Part shown: positions 44,700 through 56,391 of the stretch, piece by piece
Layout: every line of letters begins with the position of its first letter
Position numbering within the stretch: position 1 is the stretch's first letter
Assembly: GCA_016713005.1 (NCBI GenBank)
Contig: JADJPY010000004.1
Location: 186,001-250,000 of the forward strand
DNA length: 64,000 nucleotides
Origin: Ramlibacter sp.
GTDB lineage: Bacteria > Pseudomonadota > Gammaproteobacteria > Burkholderiales > Burkholderiaceae_C
Direction: 5' to 3'
Notes under the pieces: model-generated
Database searches by the model: none
Seen by the model: only the letters and a program-made list of their open reading frames with translations
What the model was told of the DNA's origin: nothing
Translations under genes and position numbers: made by a program

Positions 44700-45185
44700 C
44701 TAGCGGCGGCGCTTGGGCGCCAGCAGGGTGCCCCGACAGGCCCGGGCGCCGCACCAGCAGGGGTACTCGGCCTTGAGCTTGGGGGTATAGGGTTCGTCGA
44801 TGATCAGGCCGTAGTCGTAGTTGAGCTCTTCACCGGCCTTGATGCGCCGCAGCGCCTTGATGAACACGCGGCCGTTGTCCTCGTCGGCCTCGCAGTTGGG
44901 ATCGCACGAATGGTTGATCCAGCGGGCCGAATTGCCGCCGTACTTGGCGTCAATGACATGGTCCTCGTCCATGTGGAAATAGAACGTGTGGTTCGGGTCC
45001 GACGGATCGTGCGGATGGCGGCGCAGGGCCTCTTTCCAGCTGATGACCTCGCCGGTGTATTCGATGATGGTTGCACCCCGGGGGATGTCCTGCACCGCAA
45101 ACACCCCCTTGCCGTGGACGCCGGAGCGGCGGGTCTGGATGCGGCGGGTGGAGCCGGTGGGGCTGGAGGGGGCTTTTTCGGGCAT
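44700..45185 (-). CDS. SET-domain protein lysine methyltransferase
   Basis: A 161-residue protein that is almost entirely a SET domain: GVHGKGVFAVQDIPRG, IEYTGEVIS, the SAM-site motif RWINHSCDPNCEA, and GEELNYDYG with the catalytic Tyr, followed by a post-SET cysteine cluster (YPCWCGARACRG). Such enzymes transfer methyl groups to protein lysines; bacterial targets include ribosomal and nucleoid proteins and, in Chlamydia, histone-like HctA. The substrate here is unknown. It is divergent from SWIB-topoisomerase III across a Z-DNA-prone tract and starts an operon with birA and the SPOR gene. Confidence 0.9.
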   Translation of the reverse strand: MPEKAPSSPTGSTRRIQTRRSGVHGKGVFAVQDIPRGATIIEYTGEVISWKEALRRHPHDPSDPNHTFYFHMDEDHVIDAKYGGNSARWINHSCDPNCEADEDNGRVFIKALRRIKAGEELNYDYGLIIDEPYTPKLKAEYPCWCGARACRGTLLAPKRRR

Positions 45186-45207
45186 TGCCAAAACTCTGTT
45201 AACTTGA

Positions 45208-45242
45208 ATGTGCACACACGCGCGCGTACGCGTACGCGCGTG
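45208..45242. other. 35-base alternating purine-pyrimidine tract (Z-DNA candidate)
   Basis: Every base from 45208 to 45242 alternates purine and pyrimidine. It contains a perfect 20-bp palindrome, CGCGCGTACG followed by CGTACGCGCG, at 45221-45240. It lies 22 bases upstream of the SET gene start and 97 bases before the topoisomerase ATG. Confidence 0.75.
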
Positions 45243-45338
45243 GGAAGAGCGCCGATTGTAGGAGGCCCGGCCGGATGGCGGGCCCGCAGGCGGCGCAGGG
45301 ATGGAAGGCAAAGACATGGAAAGACTCGTGGAATCCGT

Positions 45339-48332
<2,994 letters not shown>

Positions 48333-48345
48333 CCCGCGGGCACCC

Positions 48346-49575
48346 ATGAGCCAGCCAGCCCTGCGCATTGTCGTGGTGGGCGCGGGCTTTGCCGGTCTGG
48401 CCGCGGCCACGCTGCTGGCGCGAGACGGCCACCGCGTCACCGTGCTGGAGCGCTTTGCGCAACCCCAGGCCCTGGGCGCGGGCATCCTGATCCAGCCCAG
48501 CGGGCTGGCGGCCCTGCACCGACTCGGGCTGTACGACACGGTGGTCGCGCAGGGCGCGGCGGTGGACCACCTCTTCGGCGTCAACCCGCGCGGACGCCCC
48601 GTGGTGGACGTGCGCTACGCGAGCTGGCAGGCCGGCGCATTCGGGCTGGGCCTGCATCGGGGTGTGCTGTTTGACGCCCTCTGGCACGCCGCGGGCCAGG
48701 CCGGTGTGACGGTGCGCACGGGGCAGGAGGTGGACTCGCTGGACCAGGCGCGGGGCGACCATGACCTGCTGGTGCTGGCCGATGGCGCGCATTCGCGCCT
48801 GCGCGGGCAGACGGCCCTGGAGGCACGCGATGCCGCCTATCCCTGGGGTGCCGTCTGGGCCGTGCTGGACGATCCGGCGCGCCGCCAGGGCCGCACGCTT
48901 TGGCAGTGGTACCGGGGTGCCGGCGAGATGCTGGGCCTGATGCCCACTGGCCTGACCCCCGCCAGCGACGGCGCACCCCAGCGCCCCGTGCTCAGCCTGT
49001 TCTGGAGCTTGCGCGCCGACCGGCTGGACGCCTGGCGCGCGGCCGGGCTGGATGCGTTCAAGGCGCAGGTGCGGGCGCTCAACCCTGCCTGCGAGGATGT
49101 GCTGGACCAGTTGCATGACCTTGAGCAGCTCACCTGGGCGCGGTACCGCGACGTGGTGATGCCCGTCCTGCACGCCGCTGGTTGCGTGGTCATCGGGGAC
49201 GCGGCGCACGCCACCAGCCCGCAGCTGGGCCAGGGCACCAACCTCGCCTTGATCGATGCGGTGGTGCTGGCCGACCGGCTGCGCGGCGCCAGCCCGACTG
49301 GGCTGGACGCCGCGCTGGAGGCATTCACCGCCCAGCGTCGCGCCCACCTGCGCTACTACGGCCAGGCCAGCCGCTGGCTGACGCCGCTGTTCCAGTCCGA
49401 CGCACGCGTGCTCGCGGCGCTGCGCGACGCCTTCATGGCACCCGCCACGCACTGGCCCGGCGCCTCCCGGCTGAACCTGCGAACACTGGTGGGCGTGCAG
49501 CAGGGCTGGTGGCCATGGGGCGAGGCACTGGACCTGGACGCCATACGGGACGCATCGGCGACACCGCGCGCTTGA
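48346..49575 (+). CDS. FAD-dependent monooxygenase (UbiH/PHBH-type)
   Basis: A 409-residue flavoprotein with the FAD dinucleotide motif VVVGAGFAGLAAATLLA at the N-terminus, the DG-type motif LVLADGAHSRLR in the middle, and the second FAD motif VVIGDAAHATSPQLGQGTN. This is the class A aromatic hydroxylase/squalene-epoxidase-like fold. The substrate is unknown. It starts 14 bases after topB and is followed by an acyl-CoA dehydrogenase gene. Confidence 0.83.
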   Translation: MSQPALRIVVVGAGFAGLAAATLLARDGHRVTVLERFAQPQALGAGILIQPSGLAALHRLGLYDTVVAQGAAVDHLFGVNPRGRPVVDVRYASWQAGAFGLGLHRGVLFDALWHAAGQAGVTVRTGQEVDSLDQARGDHDLLVLADGAHSRLRGQTALEARDAAYPWGAVWAVLDDPARRQGRTLWQWYRGAGEMLGLMPTGLTPASDGAPQRPVLSLFWSLRADRLDAWRAAGLDAFKAQVRALNPACEDVLDQLHDLEQLTWARYRDVVMPVLHAAGCVVIGDAAHATSPQLGQGTNLALIDAVVLADRLRGASPTGLDAALEAFTAQRRAHLRYYGQASRWLTPLFQSDARVLAALRDAFMAPATHWPGASRLNLRTLVGVQQGWWPWGEALDLDAIRDASATPRA

Positions 49576-49636
49576 GTTGGGTCAAAGGGCGGGCAATGCA
49601 GGCGACACGCCCGCGGGGACGGTGCTATATCGGCAC

Positions 49637-50893
49637 ATGGACTTCGAATACAGCGCCACCACCCGTGCCCTGCAGCGCCGCGTGCAGGATTTCATCGACC
49701 GATACGCGTTGCCGCACCACCGGCAATGGCACGAGCTCACGCAGCAGGGCATTCACCCGACGTCGCTGCTGGACGACCTGAAGGCGCTGGCGCGCGACGA
49801 GGGACTGTGGAACCTGTTCCTGCCAGGCCTGCGCGACGACGAGCCCGGTACCCGCCTGAGCAACCTGGACTATGCCCCGCTGGCCGAGATCATGGGCCGG
49901 CTGTATTGGGTGTCCGAGGTGTTCAACTGCAATGCGCCGGACACCGGCAACATGGAGCTGCTGCACCTGTTTGCCACCCCGTCCCAGCGCGAACGCTGGC
50001 TTGGCCCGCTGCTGCACGGCCAGATCCGCTCGGCCTTTGCCATGACCGAGCCCGACGTGGCCTCTTCCGACGCCACCAACATCCAGACCACCATCCGCCG
50101 CGACGCGTCGGGCTACGTGATCAACGGCCGCAAGTGGTTCACCACCGGTGCGATGCATCCGCATTGCCGGCTGCTGGTCGTCATGGGGGTGTGCGCCGAC
50201 GGCACGGAACGGGCGCCGCACCAGCGCCACTCGATGGTCCTGGTGCCGCTGGACACGCCGGGCGTGCAGGTCGTGCGCAACCTGCCGGTGATGCACCACC
50301 TGTCGGTGGAGGGCCACTGCGAAGTGCTGTTCCGTGACGTGCGCGTGGGCGCCGACGCGCTGCTGGGCGAAGAGGGCGCCGGCTTCGCGCTGGCGCAGGC
50401 ACGCCTCGGGCCCGGGCGCATCCATCACTGCATGCGCACCATCGGCCAGTGCGAGCTGGCGCTGGACCTGATGGGCGAGCGCGCCCTGGAACGCCGCGCA
50501 TTCGGCAAGCGGCTGGCCGACCACGCCAACATCCGCGACTGGATCGCCGAATCGCGCGTCGAGATCGACCAGGCCCGCCTGCTGGTGTTGCGCGCCGCCG
50601 ACCGGCTGGACCGCGAGGGCAACCGCGCCGCGCGGGTGGATGTGTCGGCGATCAAGCTGGTGGCCGGGCGGCTGCAGACGCGCGTGGTCGACCGCGCCAT
50701 CCAGGTCTTTGGCGCCATGGGCCTGACCTGCGACACCCCGCTGTCGCTGCTGTGGACCTGGGGCCGGGCCCTGCGATTTGCCGACGGCCCGGACGAGGTC
50801 CACCTGGGGGTCGTGGCCAAGGCCGAGCTGGCGCGCATCCAGCAGGCCACCGGCGCGAACGCGCTGTACTACACACCACCGGTCATGGCCTGA
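49637..50893 (+). CDS. Acyl-CoA dehydrogenase family protein
   Basis: A 418-residue flavoenzyme with the acyl-CoA dehydrogenase segments FAMTEPDVASSDATN, the FAD-binding GYVINGRKWFTTGA, and the helical C-terminal domain (RAFGKRLADHANI, VFGAMGLTCDTPLSLLW). It resembles the long form often paired with an aminoglycoside-phosphotransferase-like protein; none is present here. The start ATG at 49637 begins the conserved N-terminal helix; upstream in-frame codons are not conserved. Substrate unknown. Confidence 0.87.
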   Translation: MDFEYSATTRALQRRVQDFIDRYALPHHRQWHELTQQGIHPTSLLDDLKALARDEGLWNLFLPGLRDDEPGTRLSNLDYAPLAEIMGRLYWVSEVFNCNAPDTGNMELLHLFATPSQRERWLGPLLHGQIRSAFAMTEPDVASSDATNIQTTIRRDASGYVINGRKWFTTGAMHPHCRLLVVMGVCADGTERAPHQRHSMVLVPLDTPGVQVVRNLPVMHHLSVEGHCEVLFRDVRVGADALLGEEGAGFALAQARLGPGRIHHCMRTIGQCELALDLMGERALERRAFGKRLADHANIRDWIAESRVEIDQARLLVLRAADRLDREGNRAARVDVSAIKLVAGRLQTRVVDRAIQVFGAMGLTCDTPLSLLWTWGRALRFADGPDEVHLGVVAKAELARIQQATGANALYYTPPVMA

Positions 50894-50908
50894 CGCCGGA
50901 CCCGCAGG

Positions 50909-51028
50909 CTAGCGCGCCATCCCGCCCTGACGCGCGAGATGCACCTGGTGCAGGGTGATCTTGCGCACCTCGGCCTGGCTGGTCTCGATGTGTGCGCGCA
51001 GCAGCCAGGGAACGGCCTTGATTGTTGC
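50909..51028 (-). pseudogene. Possible gene remnant (39 codons)
   Basis: The 182-base gap after the acyl-CoA dehydrogenase holds, on the minus strand, an open frame bounded by TAG at both ends with protein-like composition (WLLRAHIETSQAEVRKITL). It has no start codon at its beginning. It could be the 3' remnant of a lost gene or chance. I do not recognise it. Confidence 0.2.
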
Positions 51029-51075
51029 CTAGCTGTTGATGTCAAAAAAGTGGGGGCGACGTTCAGTTTGTCTAT

Positions 51076-51480
51076 CTACAGCCCGTGCTGCTCCCCGTCG
51101 ATGTAGGTCCAGCGGCCTTCGTTGCGGACGAACCGGCTGGTTTCGTGCATCCGCTGGGCGCGGCCCTGTACCCGCAGGCGTGCGACGAACTCGACCACGC
51201 CGGCGTCTCCCGCCTCTTGGGCATGAAGCACCTCCAGCCCCAGCCATTTCACCGGCTGGAGTTCCAGATCGCCGGGTGCAGTGGAGGGATGCCAGGTCGC
51301 CAGCAGGTAGTCGATCAGCCCCAATACATAGGCGCTGTAGCGCGAGCGCATGAGCGCTTCGGGTGTGGGGGCGTGAACACCCTGGTCCAGGCCTGCGTGC
51401 CAGGCACCGCAGCATTCGGCGTAGACCTGCCCGCTTTGGCAGGGGCAGGCGGCAGTGGGCGCGTGGCGGAGTTTTGCCAT
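51076..51480 (-). CDS. ychJ: YchJ family protein with SEC-C motif
   Basis: A 134-residue member of UPF0225. The N-terminal CPCQSG and CC pair form the zinc-binding SEC-C-type motif, followed by PEALMRSRYSAYVLGLIDYLLATWH, and a C-terminal NTF2-like region ending ETSRFVRNEGRWTYIDG. Function is unsettled. It is followed after 29 bases, in reverse, by the methyltransferase gene on the same strand. Confidence 0.88.
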   Translation of the reverse strand: MAKLRHAPTAACPCQSGQVYAECCGAWHAGLDQGVHAPTPEALMRSRYSAYVLGLIDYLLATWHPSTAPGDLELQPVKWLGLEVLHAQEAGDAGVVEFVARLRVQGRAQRMHETSRFVRNEGRWTYIDGEQHGL

Positions 51481-51509
51481 TGGGCCATACTATGCGAGAT
51501 GGGCACGGC

Positions 51510-52205
51510 TCACGACCTGTAGATCAGCACACGCCCCTTGTAGGCCCCGGCAATGGTCGTGGCCGGGATGTCCAGTCGCTCTTCGCGGCGCAGGAAACCC
51601 TGCTCGGCCATGCGACGGTTGAACGCGGGCCGGTTGCCACGGTCCGGATCCACGATCCAGACCTCGGCATGTGGCGCACTGTGCGCGCCTATGAAGGCGG
51701 CCAGATCGCCTGGCTCATCACGCTCGTACAGAAGGTCGCTGCCGATGATCAGGTCGAACAGCCCTTGAACCGCCGGAACCGCGGCTATTTCGGTTTCGGT
51801 ACGGGGTGCCACCGACGGATTCCAGTGACCATGCCGGTATTTCAGGGGCGGCAGGCCGTTGAGCCGCAGGTTCTCGCGCAGGAACGCGCCGGCCAGCGGG
51901 TGACAGTCGCTGGCGGTGACCTCGCTGCCCCGGCGGTGGGCCACCAGGCTGGGCAGCCCCAGGCCGCAACCCAGCTCCAGGATCCGTTCGCCCGCCGTCA
52001 GCGCGCGCACCGCCATGCGCTGCGCCAGCTGGTTGCCCGAGGGCCACGGCAAGCCGAACAGGGGCCAGGCCGCAGAAGAAATCCCCATGCGCAAGGCCGC
52101 GTCCAGCGGATCGGAAAACTGCTGGCGATCCAGCAGGCTGCGGATCTGCAGGTTGTCTGCGCCGGTGACAACGATGCTTTCGGTTTTGGTTTCGTAGCCG
52201 GGCAT
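51510..52205 (-). CDS. Class I SAM-dependent methyltransferase (METTL/lysine-methyltransferase-like)
   Basis: A 231-residue Rossmann-fold methyltransferase with motif I ILELGCGLGLPSL, motif II VTASDCHP, and FDLIIGSDLLYERD near motif IV. The pattern GSDLLYE is shared with the METTL16/21-like protein lysine methyltransferase group; the substrate is not known. The start at 52205 fits the conserved N-terminal YETKTESIV. Its upstream spacer holds a family A repeat. Confidence 0.8.
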   Translation of the reverse strand: MPGYETKTESIVVTGADNLQIRSLLDRQQFSDPLDAALRMGISSAAWPLFGLPWPSGNQLAQRMAVRALTAGERILELGCGLGLPSLVAHRRGSEVTASDCHPLAGAFLRENLRLNGLPPLKYRHGHWNPSVAPRTETEIAAVPAVQGLFDLIIGSDLLYERDEPGDLAAFIGAHSAPHAEVWIVDPDRGNRPAFNRRMAEQGFLRREERLDIPATTIAGAYKGRVLIYRS

Positions 52206-52282
52206 TTGGCCCAGTATGCGCCCGGGCCCCCCGGCGCAATGCGCATCCAGGGCGCCCCACACGGGCCCTGTCAGCCGTTTTC

Positions 52283-52342
52283 AGCTACAAATCGGCCTGC
52301 AAGCCCCATGGATGCTGACTGAACCGCTACTGTTTTGATAGC
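52283..52342 (-). repeat. Dispersed repeat family A, copy 7 (methyltransferase-HAD spacer)
   Basis: On the minus strand: GCTATCAAAACAGTAGCGG, TTCAGTCAGCATCCATGG and GGCTTGCAGGCCGATTTG. It aligns with the moaC copy through GTAGCGG, AGCATCCA and the G-rich block. It lies in the 142-base spacer between two minus-strand genes. Confidence 0.75.
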
Positions 52343-52347
52343 GCAAA

Positions 52348-53094
52348 CTATCGCTCAAGCCGTATCACCCGCCACCCGTTGGCCTGTGCGAGCGCCAGCA
52401 GCCGTTCGTCAGGGTCCACCGCAACCGCATGCGTCGCGGCCTCCAGCAGCGGGATGTCGTTGGCACTGTCGCTGTAGGCCGTGCTGGTGAAATCAGCCAG
52501 TTGCTGCCCGCGCTGTTGCAGCCAGCCGTGCAGCCGGGCGACCTTGCCGGTGCGCATGTTGGGCACGCCTAGCGTGCGGCCGGTGAAGGCGCCGTCGGCA
52601 CCCAGCTCCAGCTCGGTGGCAATCAGGTGTTCAATGCCGAACCACCGCGCCGTCAGCTCGGTGATGAAGCGGTTGGTGGCTGTCGTCATCACCACCTCGT
52701 CGCCGGCCTGCTGGTGGCCGCGCACCAGGGCCACGGCGCCGGCGGGGATGCAGGGCTCCACCACCTCCACCAGGAAGCGCTGTCGCAGGGGCTCCCATTC
52801 CACGGGGGTGCGGCCCGCCAGCGTGGAGGCAAAGAAGTTGCAGAACTCCGCCACGCCCACGGTGCCGGCCTTGTAGCGCGCCTCCATGTCGGCGTTGCGT
52901 GCGGCGGCCTGCGCGGCGTCAAGCAGCCCTTGTGCGATCAGGAATTCGACCCACAGCACATCGCTGTCGCCGCTCAGCAGCGTGTGGTCCAGGTCAAAAA
53001 GTACGAGCCCCCCACGCTTGTCACTGCGTGTACTGCGCTGCCCCCCGAGGGGGCCTTCGCGCCTTGGGGCGGCCCGGCGGCGCTCAGGCGTCAT
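52348..53094 (-). CDS. HAD-IB family phosphatase (SerB-like)
   Basis: The HAD core starts LVLFDLDHTLLSGDSD (nucleophile Asp in DLDHT), with TTATNRFI for motif II, and the C-terminal motif DFTSTAYSDSANDIPLLE for motifs III/IV. Related proteins are phosphoserine or histidinol phosphatases; the substrate is unknown. The only ATG, at 53094, overlaps the aldehyde dehydrogenase stop. The first 28 residues are encoded almost wholly by a family B repeat and lack homology to HAD proteins, so the N-terminus looks acquired. Confidence 0.83.
   Translation of the reverse strand: MTPERRRAAPRREGPLGGQRSTRSDKRGGLVLFDLDHTLLSGDSDVLWVEFLIAQGLLDAAQAAARNADMEARYKAGTVGVAEFCNFFASTLAGRTPVEWEPLRQRFLVEVVEPCIPAGAVALVRGHQQAGDEVVMTTATNRFITELTARWFGIEHLIATELELGADGAFTGRTLGVPNMRTGKVARLHGWLQQRGQQLADFTSTAYSDSANDIPLLEAATHAVAVDPDERLLALAQANGWRVIRLER
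53008..53083 (-). repeat. Dispersed repeat family B, copy 3 (5' end of the HAD gene)
   Basis: On the minus strand: GGGCCGCCCCAAGGCGCGA, CCCCTCGGGGGGCAGCGC and CAAGCGTGGGG, matching the copy at 8594-8662 over most of its length. It provides codons for the N-terminal extension of the HAD phosphatase. Confidence 0.75.
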
Positions 53095-54464
53095 GCACGC
53101 CTCAGGTGCCAGGCCTTGGGTCGGGTGAAGGTCTCGATGCCGTAGGTGGACAGGGTCAGGCCGACGCCCGAGTCACCGTGGCCGCTCCAGGGCAAGCGGG
53201 GGCTCACGCGGTCGCAACAGTTCCAGTAGGCACTGCCCGCGTTCACCTGCGAGAGCACGGCACGGGCGCGCGCCTCGTCAGGGGTGTACACGCCGGCGGT
53301 CAGGCCATAGGCGGTGTCGTTCATCAGCTGCACGGCCTGCGCGTCGCTGCTGACTTTCTGGATGCCGATGATCGGGCCAAAGCTCTCCTCGCGCATGAGC
53401 TCCATGGTGTGGTCGACGTTGGCCAGCACGGTGGGCTGGTACCAGTGACCCGGGCCGGGGTTGCGCGCTCCGCCGGCCAGCAGGATGGCGCCCTTGGCGC
53501 GGGCGTCGGCCACCTGGGCGTCCAGCACGTCCAGCTGCGGCGCGCGCGTGATGGCGCCGATGTAGGTGTCTTCGCTCATCGGGTCGCCGGTCTTGAATGT
53601 CCTGACGGTGTCCACAAAAGCCGCGACAAATGCGTCGTGGATCTTCTCGTGCACATAGATGCGCTCCACCGAACAGCAGCTCTGGCCGATGTTGTACATG
53701 GCGCCATCGGCCAGGGATTCGGCCGCGGCCTTCGGGTCGGCATCGTCGGCAACGTAGGTCGGATCCTTGCCGCCCAGCTCCAGTTGCAGCTTGATGAAGC
53801 GACCGCCCACCGCCTGGGCAATGCGCCGGCCGGTCGCGACCGAACCGGTAAAGAACACGCCGTCGATCTTCTGGGCCAGCAAGGCGCTGCCCACCTCGCC
53901 AGCGCCGACCAGGCAGGCCATCACGTCGCGCGGCACGCCGGCCTCATGCAGAAGCCGGGTGATCTCCAGGCCCGTCATGGCGGCGTATTCCGAGGGCTTG
54001 TAGAGCACCGCGTTGCCCGTGAGCAGCGCGGGGACGATGACGTTGCAGCCCACGAACCATGGGTAATTCCAGGCCGAGATGTTGGCCACCAAGCCCAACG
54101 GAATGTGCTGGATCTGCTCCTTCATGCCACTGTCATCGAACACGGTCTCGGTGGCCAGCACCAGATCGGTCTGGATCAGGAAAAAATCGATGCGCCCCAG
54201 CAGACCATTGAGCTCGTTGCGCGACATCCTGATCGGCTTGCCGGTTTCGCGCGTCATGGTGGTGGCCAGGGATTCTAGGTCGCGCACCACGCCGGCGCGG
54301 AATTTTTCAATGCAGGTCTTGCGCTGGGCCAACGGCACCGCCGCCCAGGCCGGCTGGGCGGCGCGTGCAGCGGCCGCCTTGGCGGCCACCGTACCCGTGT
54401 CATCGGCAGGCAAGGTGGTGATGAGCTGGCCGTTGGCGGGGTTGAGAATGGCAAGAGTGGTCAT
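53091..54464 (-). CDS. NAD(P)-dependent aldehyde dehydrogenase
   Basis: A 457-residue ALDH with the Rossmann segment FTGSVATGRRIAQA, the general-base Glu in QLELGGKDP and the nucleophile Cys in GQSCCSVERIY. It oxidises an aldehyde to an acid. In this operon (glutamine-synthetase-like ligase, Fe-alcohol dehydrogenase, gamma-glutamyl hydrolase) it would oxidise a gamma-glutamylated amino-aldehyde, as PuuC does in putrescine breakdown. Phosphonoacetaldehyde dehydrogenase (PhnY) is the alternative, because PhnW and PhnA are nearby. It overlaps both neighbours by four bases. Confidence 0.87.
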   Translation of the reverse strand: MTTLAILNPANGQLITTLPADDTGTVAAKAAAARAAQPAWAAVPLAQRKTCIEKFRAGVVRDLESLATTMTRETGKPIRMSRNELNGLLGRIDFFLIQTDLVLATETVFDDSGMKEQIQHIPLGLVANISAWNYPWFVGCNVIVPALLTGNAVLYKPSEYAAMTGLEITRLLHEAGVPRDVMACLVGAGEVGSALLAQKIDGVFFTGSVATGRRIAQAVGGRFIKLQLELGGKDPTYVADDADPKAAAESLADGAMYNIGQSCCSVERIYVHEKIHDAFVAAFVDTVRTFKTGDPMSEDTYIGAITRAPQLDVLDAQVADARAKGAILLAGGARNPGPGHWYQPTVLANVDHTMELMREESFGPIIGIQKVSSDAQAVQLMNDTAYGLTAGVYTPDEARARAVLSQVNAGSAYWNCCDRVSPRLPWSGHGDSGVGLTLSTYGIETFTRPKAWHLRRA

Positions 54465-55237
54465 GGTTGACGGGCAGCGCGGGCTGCGTCCAGAAAGTCG
54501 TTGAGCAGGGGGGCGTCGTCCAGCACGCCGTACTCGGGTTTGTGGAATTCAGGATGCCACTGCACCGCAGCCACCCAGGCGTCGCCCGTGTGGCGGATGG
54601 CCTCGATCACACCATCGTCCGGGCAGCGGGCCTCCACCGCAAAACCGGGCGCCAGGTCCTTGATGCTCTGGTGATGGATGCTGTTGATCTTGCGGCTGGC
54701 ACTGGTAGCGGTCAGCGCGGCCAGCCGCGTGCCCGGCACGACGTCCAGCTCGTGGAACAACTGGTCGTAGGTCTGGCCGTCGCGGTGCACCAGGGCACCC
54801 GGCTTCTGGGTGCTGGTGTCCTGGTACAGGGTGCCGCCATAGGCCACGTTGATGAGCTGCAGCCCGCGGCAAATGCCAAAGACCGGCTTTCCGGCGGCAG
54901 CGAAGGCCTTGACCAGCGCGATTTCGTATTCGTCGCGGATGCGGTCGCCTCGCCATTCGGGCCTGATCGGTTCTTCGCCATAACTGCCGGGCCAGACATC
55001 GGCGCCGCCGTGCATGACCAGGCCGTCGAGCCAGCCAGCGTAGTCGGCCAGGGTGACGTCGCCACGCGCGGTATCGCCTTCGGGCGACGGCACCAGCACC
55101 GGCATGGCGCCGGCCGACATGACCCAGTGCGCCATGGACTGCTCGACGTACTGCAGCGTCTTGAAGCCGAAGGCGTTGCGCTGCGGGTCGGGGTGCAGAA
55201 AGCAGGCGCTGATGCCTATTTTGAGGCGGTCACTCAT
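54461..55237 (-). CDS. Gamma-glutamyl-gamma-aminobutyrate hydrolase-like class I amidotransferase
   Basis: A 258-residue peptidase C26 protein. The nucleophile Cys lies in GICRGLQLINVAYGG, the His in VQWHPEF, with HGGADVWPGSYGEEP in the N-terminal half, as in PuuD. It would cleave gamma-glutamyl amides, releasing glutamate and the oxidised amine acid. The ATG at 55237 begins the conserved KIGISACF. It is coupled to the ALDH gene by an ATGA overlap and sits 13 bases after the Fe-alcohol dehydrogenase. Confidence 0.88.
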   Translation of the reverse strand: MSDRLKIGISACFLHPDPQRNAFGFKTLQYVEQSMAHWVMSAGAMPVLVPSPEGDTARGDVTLADYAGWLDGLVMHGGADVWPGSYGEEPIRPEWRGDRIRDEYEIALVKAFAAAGKPVFGICRGLQLINVAYGGTLYQDTSTQKPGALVHRDGQTYDQLFHELDVVPGTRLAALTATSASRKINSIHHQSIKDLAPGFAVEARCPDDGVIEAIRHTGDAWVAAVQWHPEFHKPEYGVLDDAPLLNDFLDAARAARQP

Positions 55238-55250
55238 ACCGTTCCCACGC

Positions 55251-56384
55251 CTACATCGCCGCCTTGAACAGCCGCTCGAAGTCCGCCGCCGCACAGGGCC
55301 GCGGGTTGGTCTGGTGGCAGATATCGGCGGTGGCAATCTCGACCAGCCGCGGGATCTGTTCCGGCCTGACGCCATGGGCTGCCAGTGACCCTGTGATGCC
55401 CACGCTTGCCTTGAGCGTCTTGAGCCAGGGCACAAAAGCAGCGCCACCGCCTGGGACTTTGCACACATGGGCGAGTTCGTCAAACTTGCCGGGCACTGCT
55501 TCGTAATTCCAGGCCATGACGGTGTCGATCATCAGCGCATTGGCCAGGCCATGGTGCAGGTCGCAGACCGCGCCCAGGGCATGGGCGCAGGAATGCACGG
55601 CGCCCAGGTCCTTCTGGAAGGCAATGGCGCCCATCATGGACGCCATCATCATGTCGCTGCGGGCCTGGAGGTTGCCGGGCTCCCTGACGGCAGCGAGCAG
55701 TGCCGCAGAGGCAATGCGTGTGCCCTCCAGCGCGATGCCGTCGCACAGCGGGTGGTAGGCGGGGGAGAGGTAGCTCTCGACGTTGTGGGTCAATGCGTCC
55801 ATGCCGGTCGCGGCCGTCACGTGCGAAGGCAGGCCCAGCGTGAGTTCCGGGTCGGCAAACACCGTCTTCGCCAGGATCTTGGGGCTGAACACCACGCGCT
55901 TGAGGTGGGTGTCGTTCTCGCTCACCACCGACGAACGCCCCACTTCCGAGCCCGTGCCCGAGGTGGTGGGCAGCGCCACAAAATACGGCAGCGGGTTGGT
56001 GATGGGGCGCACCTTCGGGTGGTCCCACACGTATTCCAGAATGTCACCCTCATGCGTGGCGGCCACACCCACCACCTTGGCCACGTCCAGCGCCGCACCA
56101 CCACCAAAGCCAATGATGCAGTCCGCACCATGCGCCTTGTAGGCCGCCGCACCGTCCATCACCTGGCTGCAGGTGGGGTTGCCAAACACGCCACTGAACA
56201 CCGCGACGTCGAGACCAACCAGGTGCGTCCTGAATTCGGCCAGCACCGGCAACGCCGCCAGCGCCCGGTCGGTCACGATCAGCGGGCGCTTGAGGCCCTG
56301 TTCCTTGAGGTGCTGCGCCACCAGCGTGCGTGCGCCGGCACCGAACTTGATGGCGGTGGGGAATGAGAAACCGGTGATGTTCAT
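55251..56384 (-). CDS. Iron-containing alcohol dehydrogenase
   Basis: A 377-residue group III ADH. NAD binding GFGGGAALDVAK, TTSGTGSEVG, and the metal His residues in HALGAVCDLHHGLANALM are clear. It interconverts an alcohol and aldehyde. In the Puu pathway an amine oxidase (PuuB) stands at this step; an alcohol dehydrogenase suggests that the gamma-glutamylated substrate is an amino alcohol such as ethanolamine. It lies between the ligase gene (7 bases upstream) and the hydrolase gene. Confidence 0.9.
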   Translation of the reverse strand: MNITGFSFPTAIKFGAGARTLVAQHLKEQGLKRPLIVTDRALAALPVLAEFRTHLVGLDVAVFSGVFGNPTCSQVMDGAAAYKAHGADCIIGFGGGAALDVAKVVGVAATHEGDILEYVWDHPKVRPITNPLPYFVALPTTSGTGSEVGRSSVVSENDTHLKRVVFSPKILAKTVFADPELTLGLPSHVTAATGMDALTHNVESYLSPAYHPLCDGIALEGTRIASAALLAAVREPGNLQARSDMMMASMMGAIAFQKDLGAVHSCAHALGAVCDLHHGLANALMIDTVMAWNYEAVPGKFDELAHVCKVPGGGAAFVPWLKTLKASVGITGSLAAHGVRPEQIPRLVEIATADICHQTNPRPCAAADFERLFKAAM

Positions 56385-56391
56385 GGTGGAT

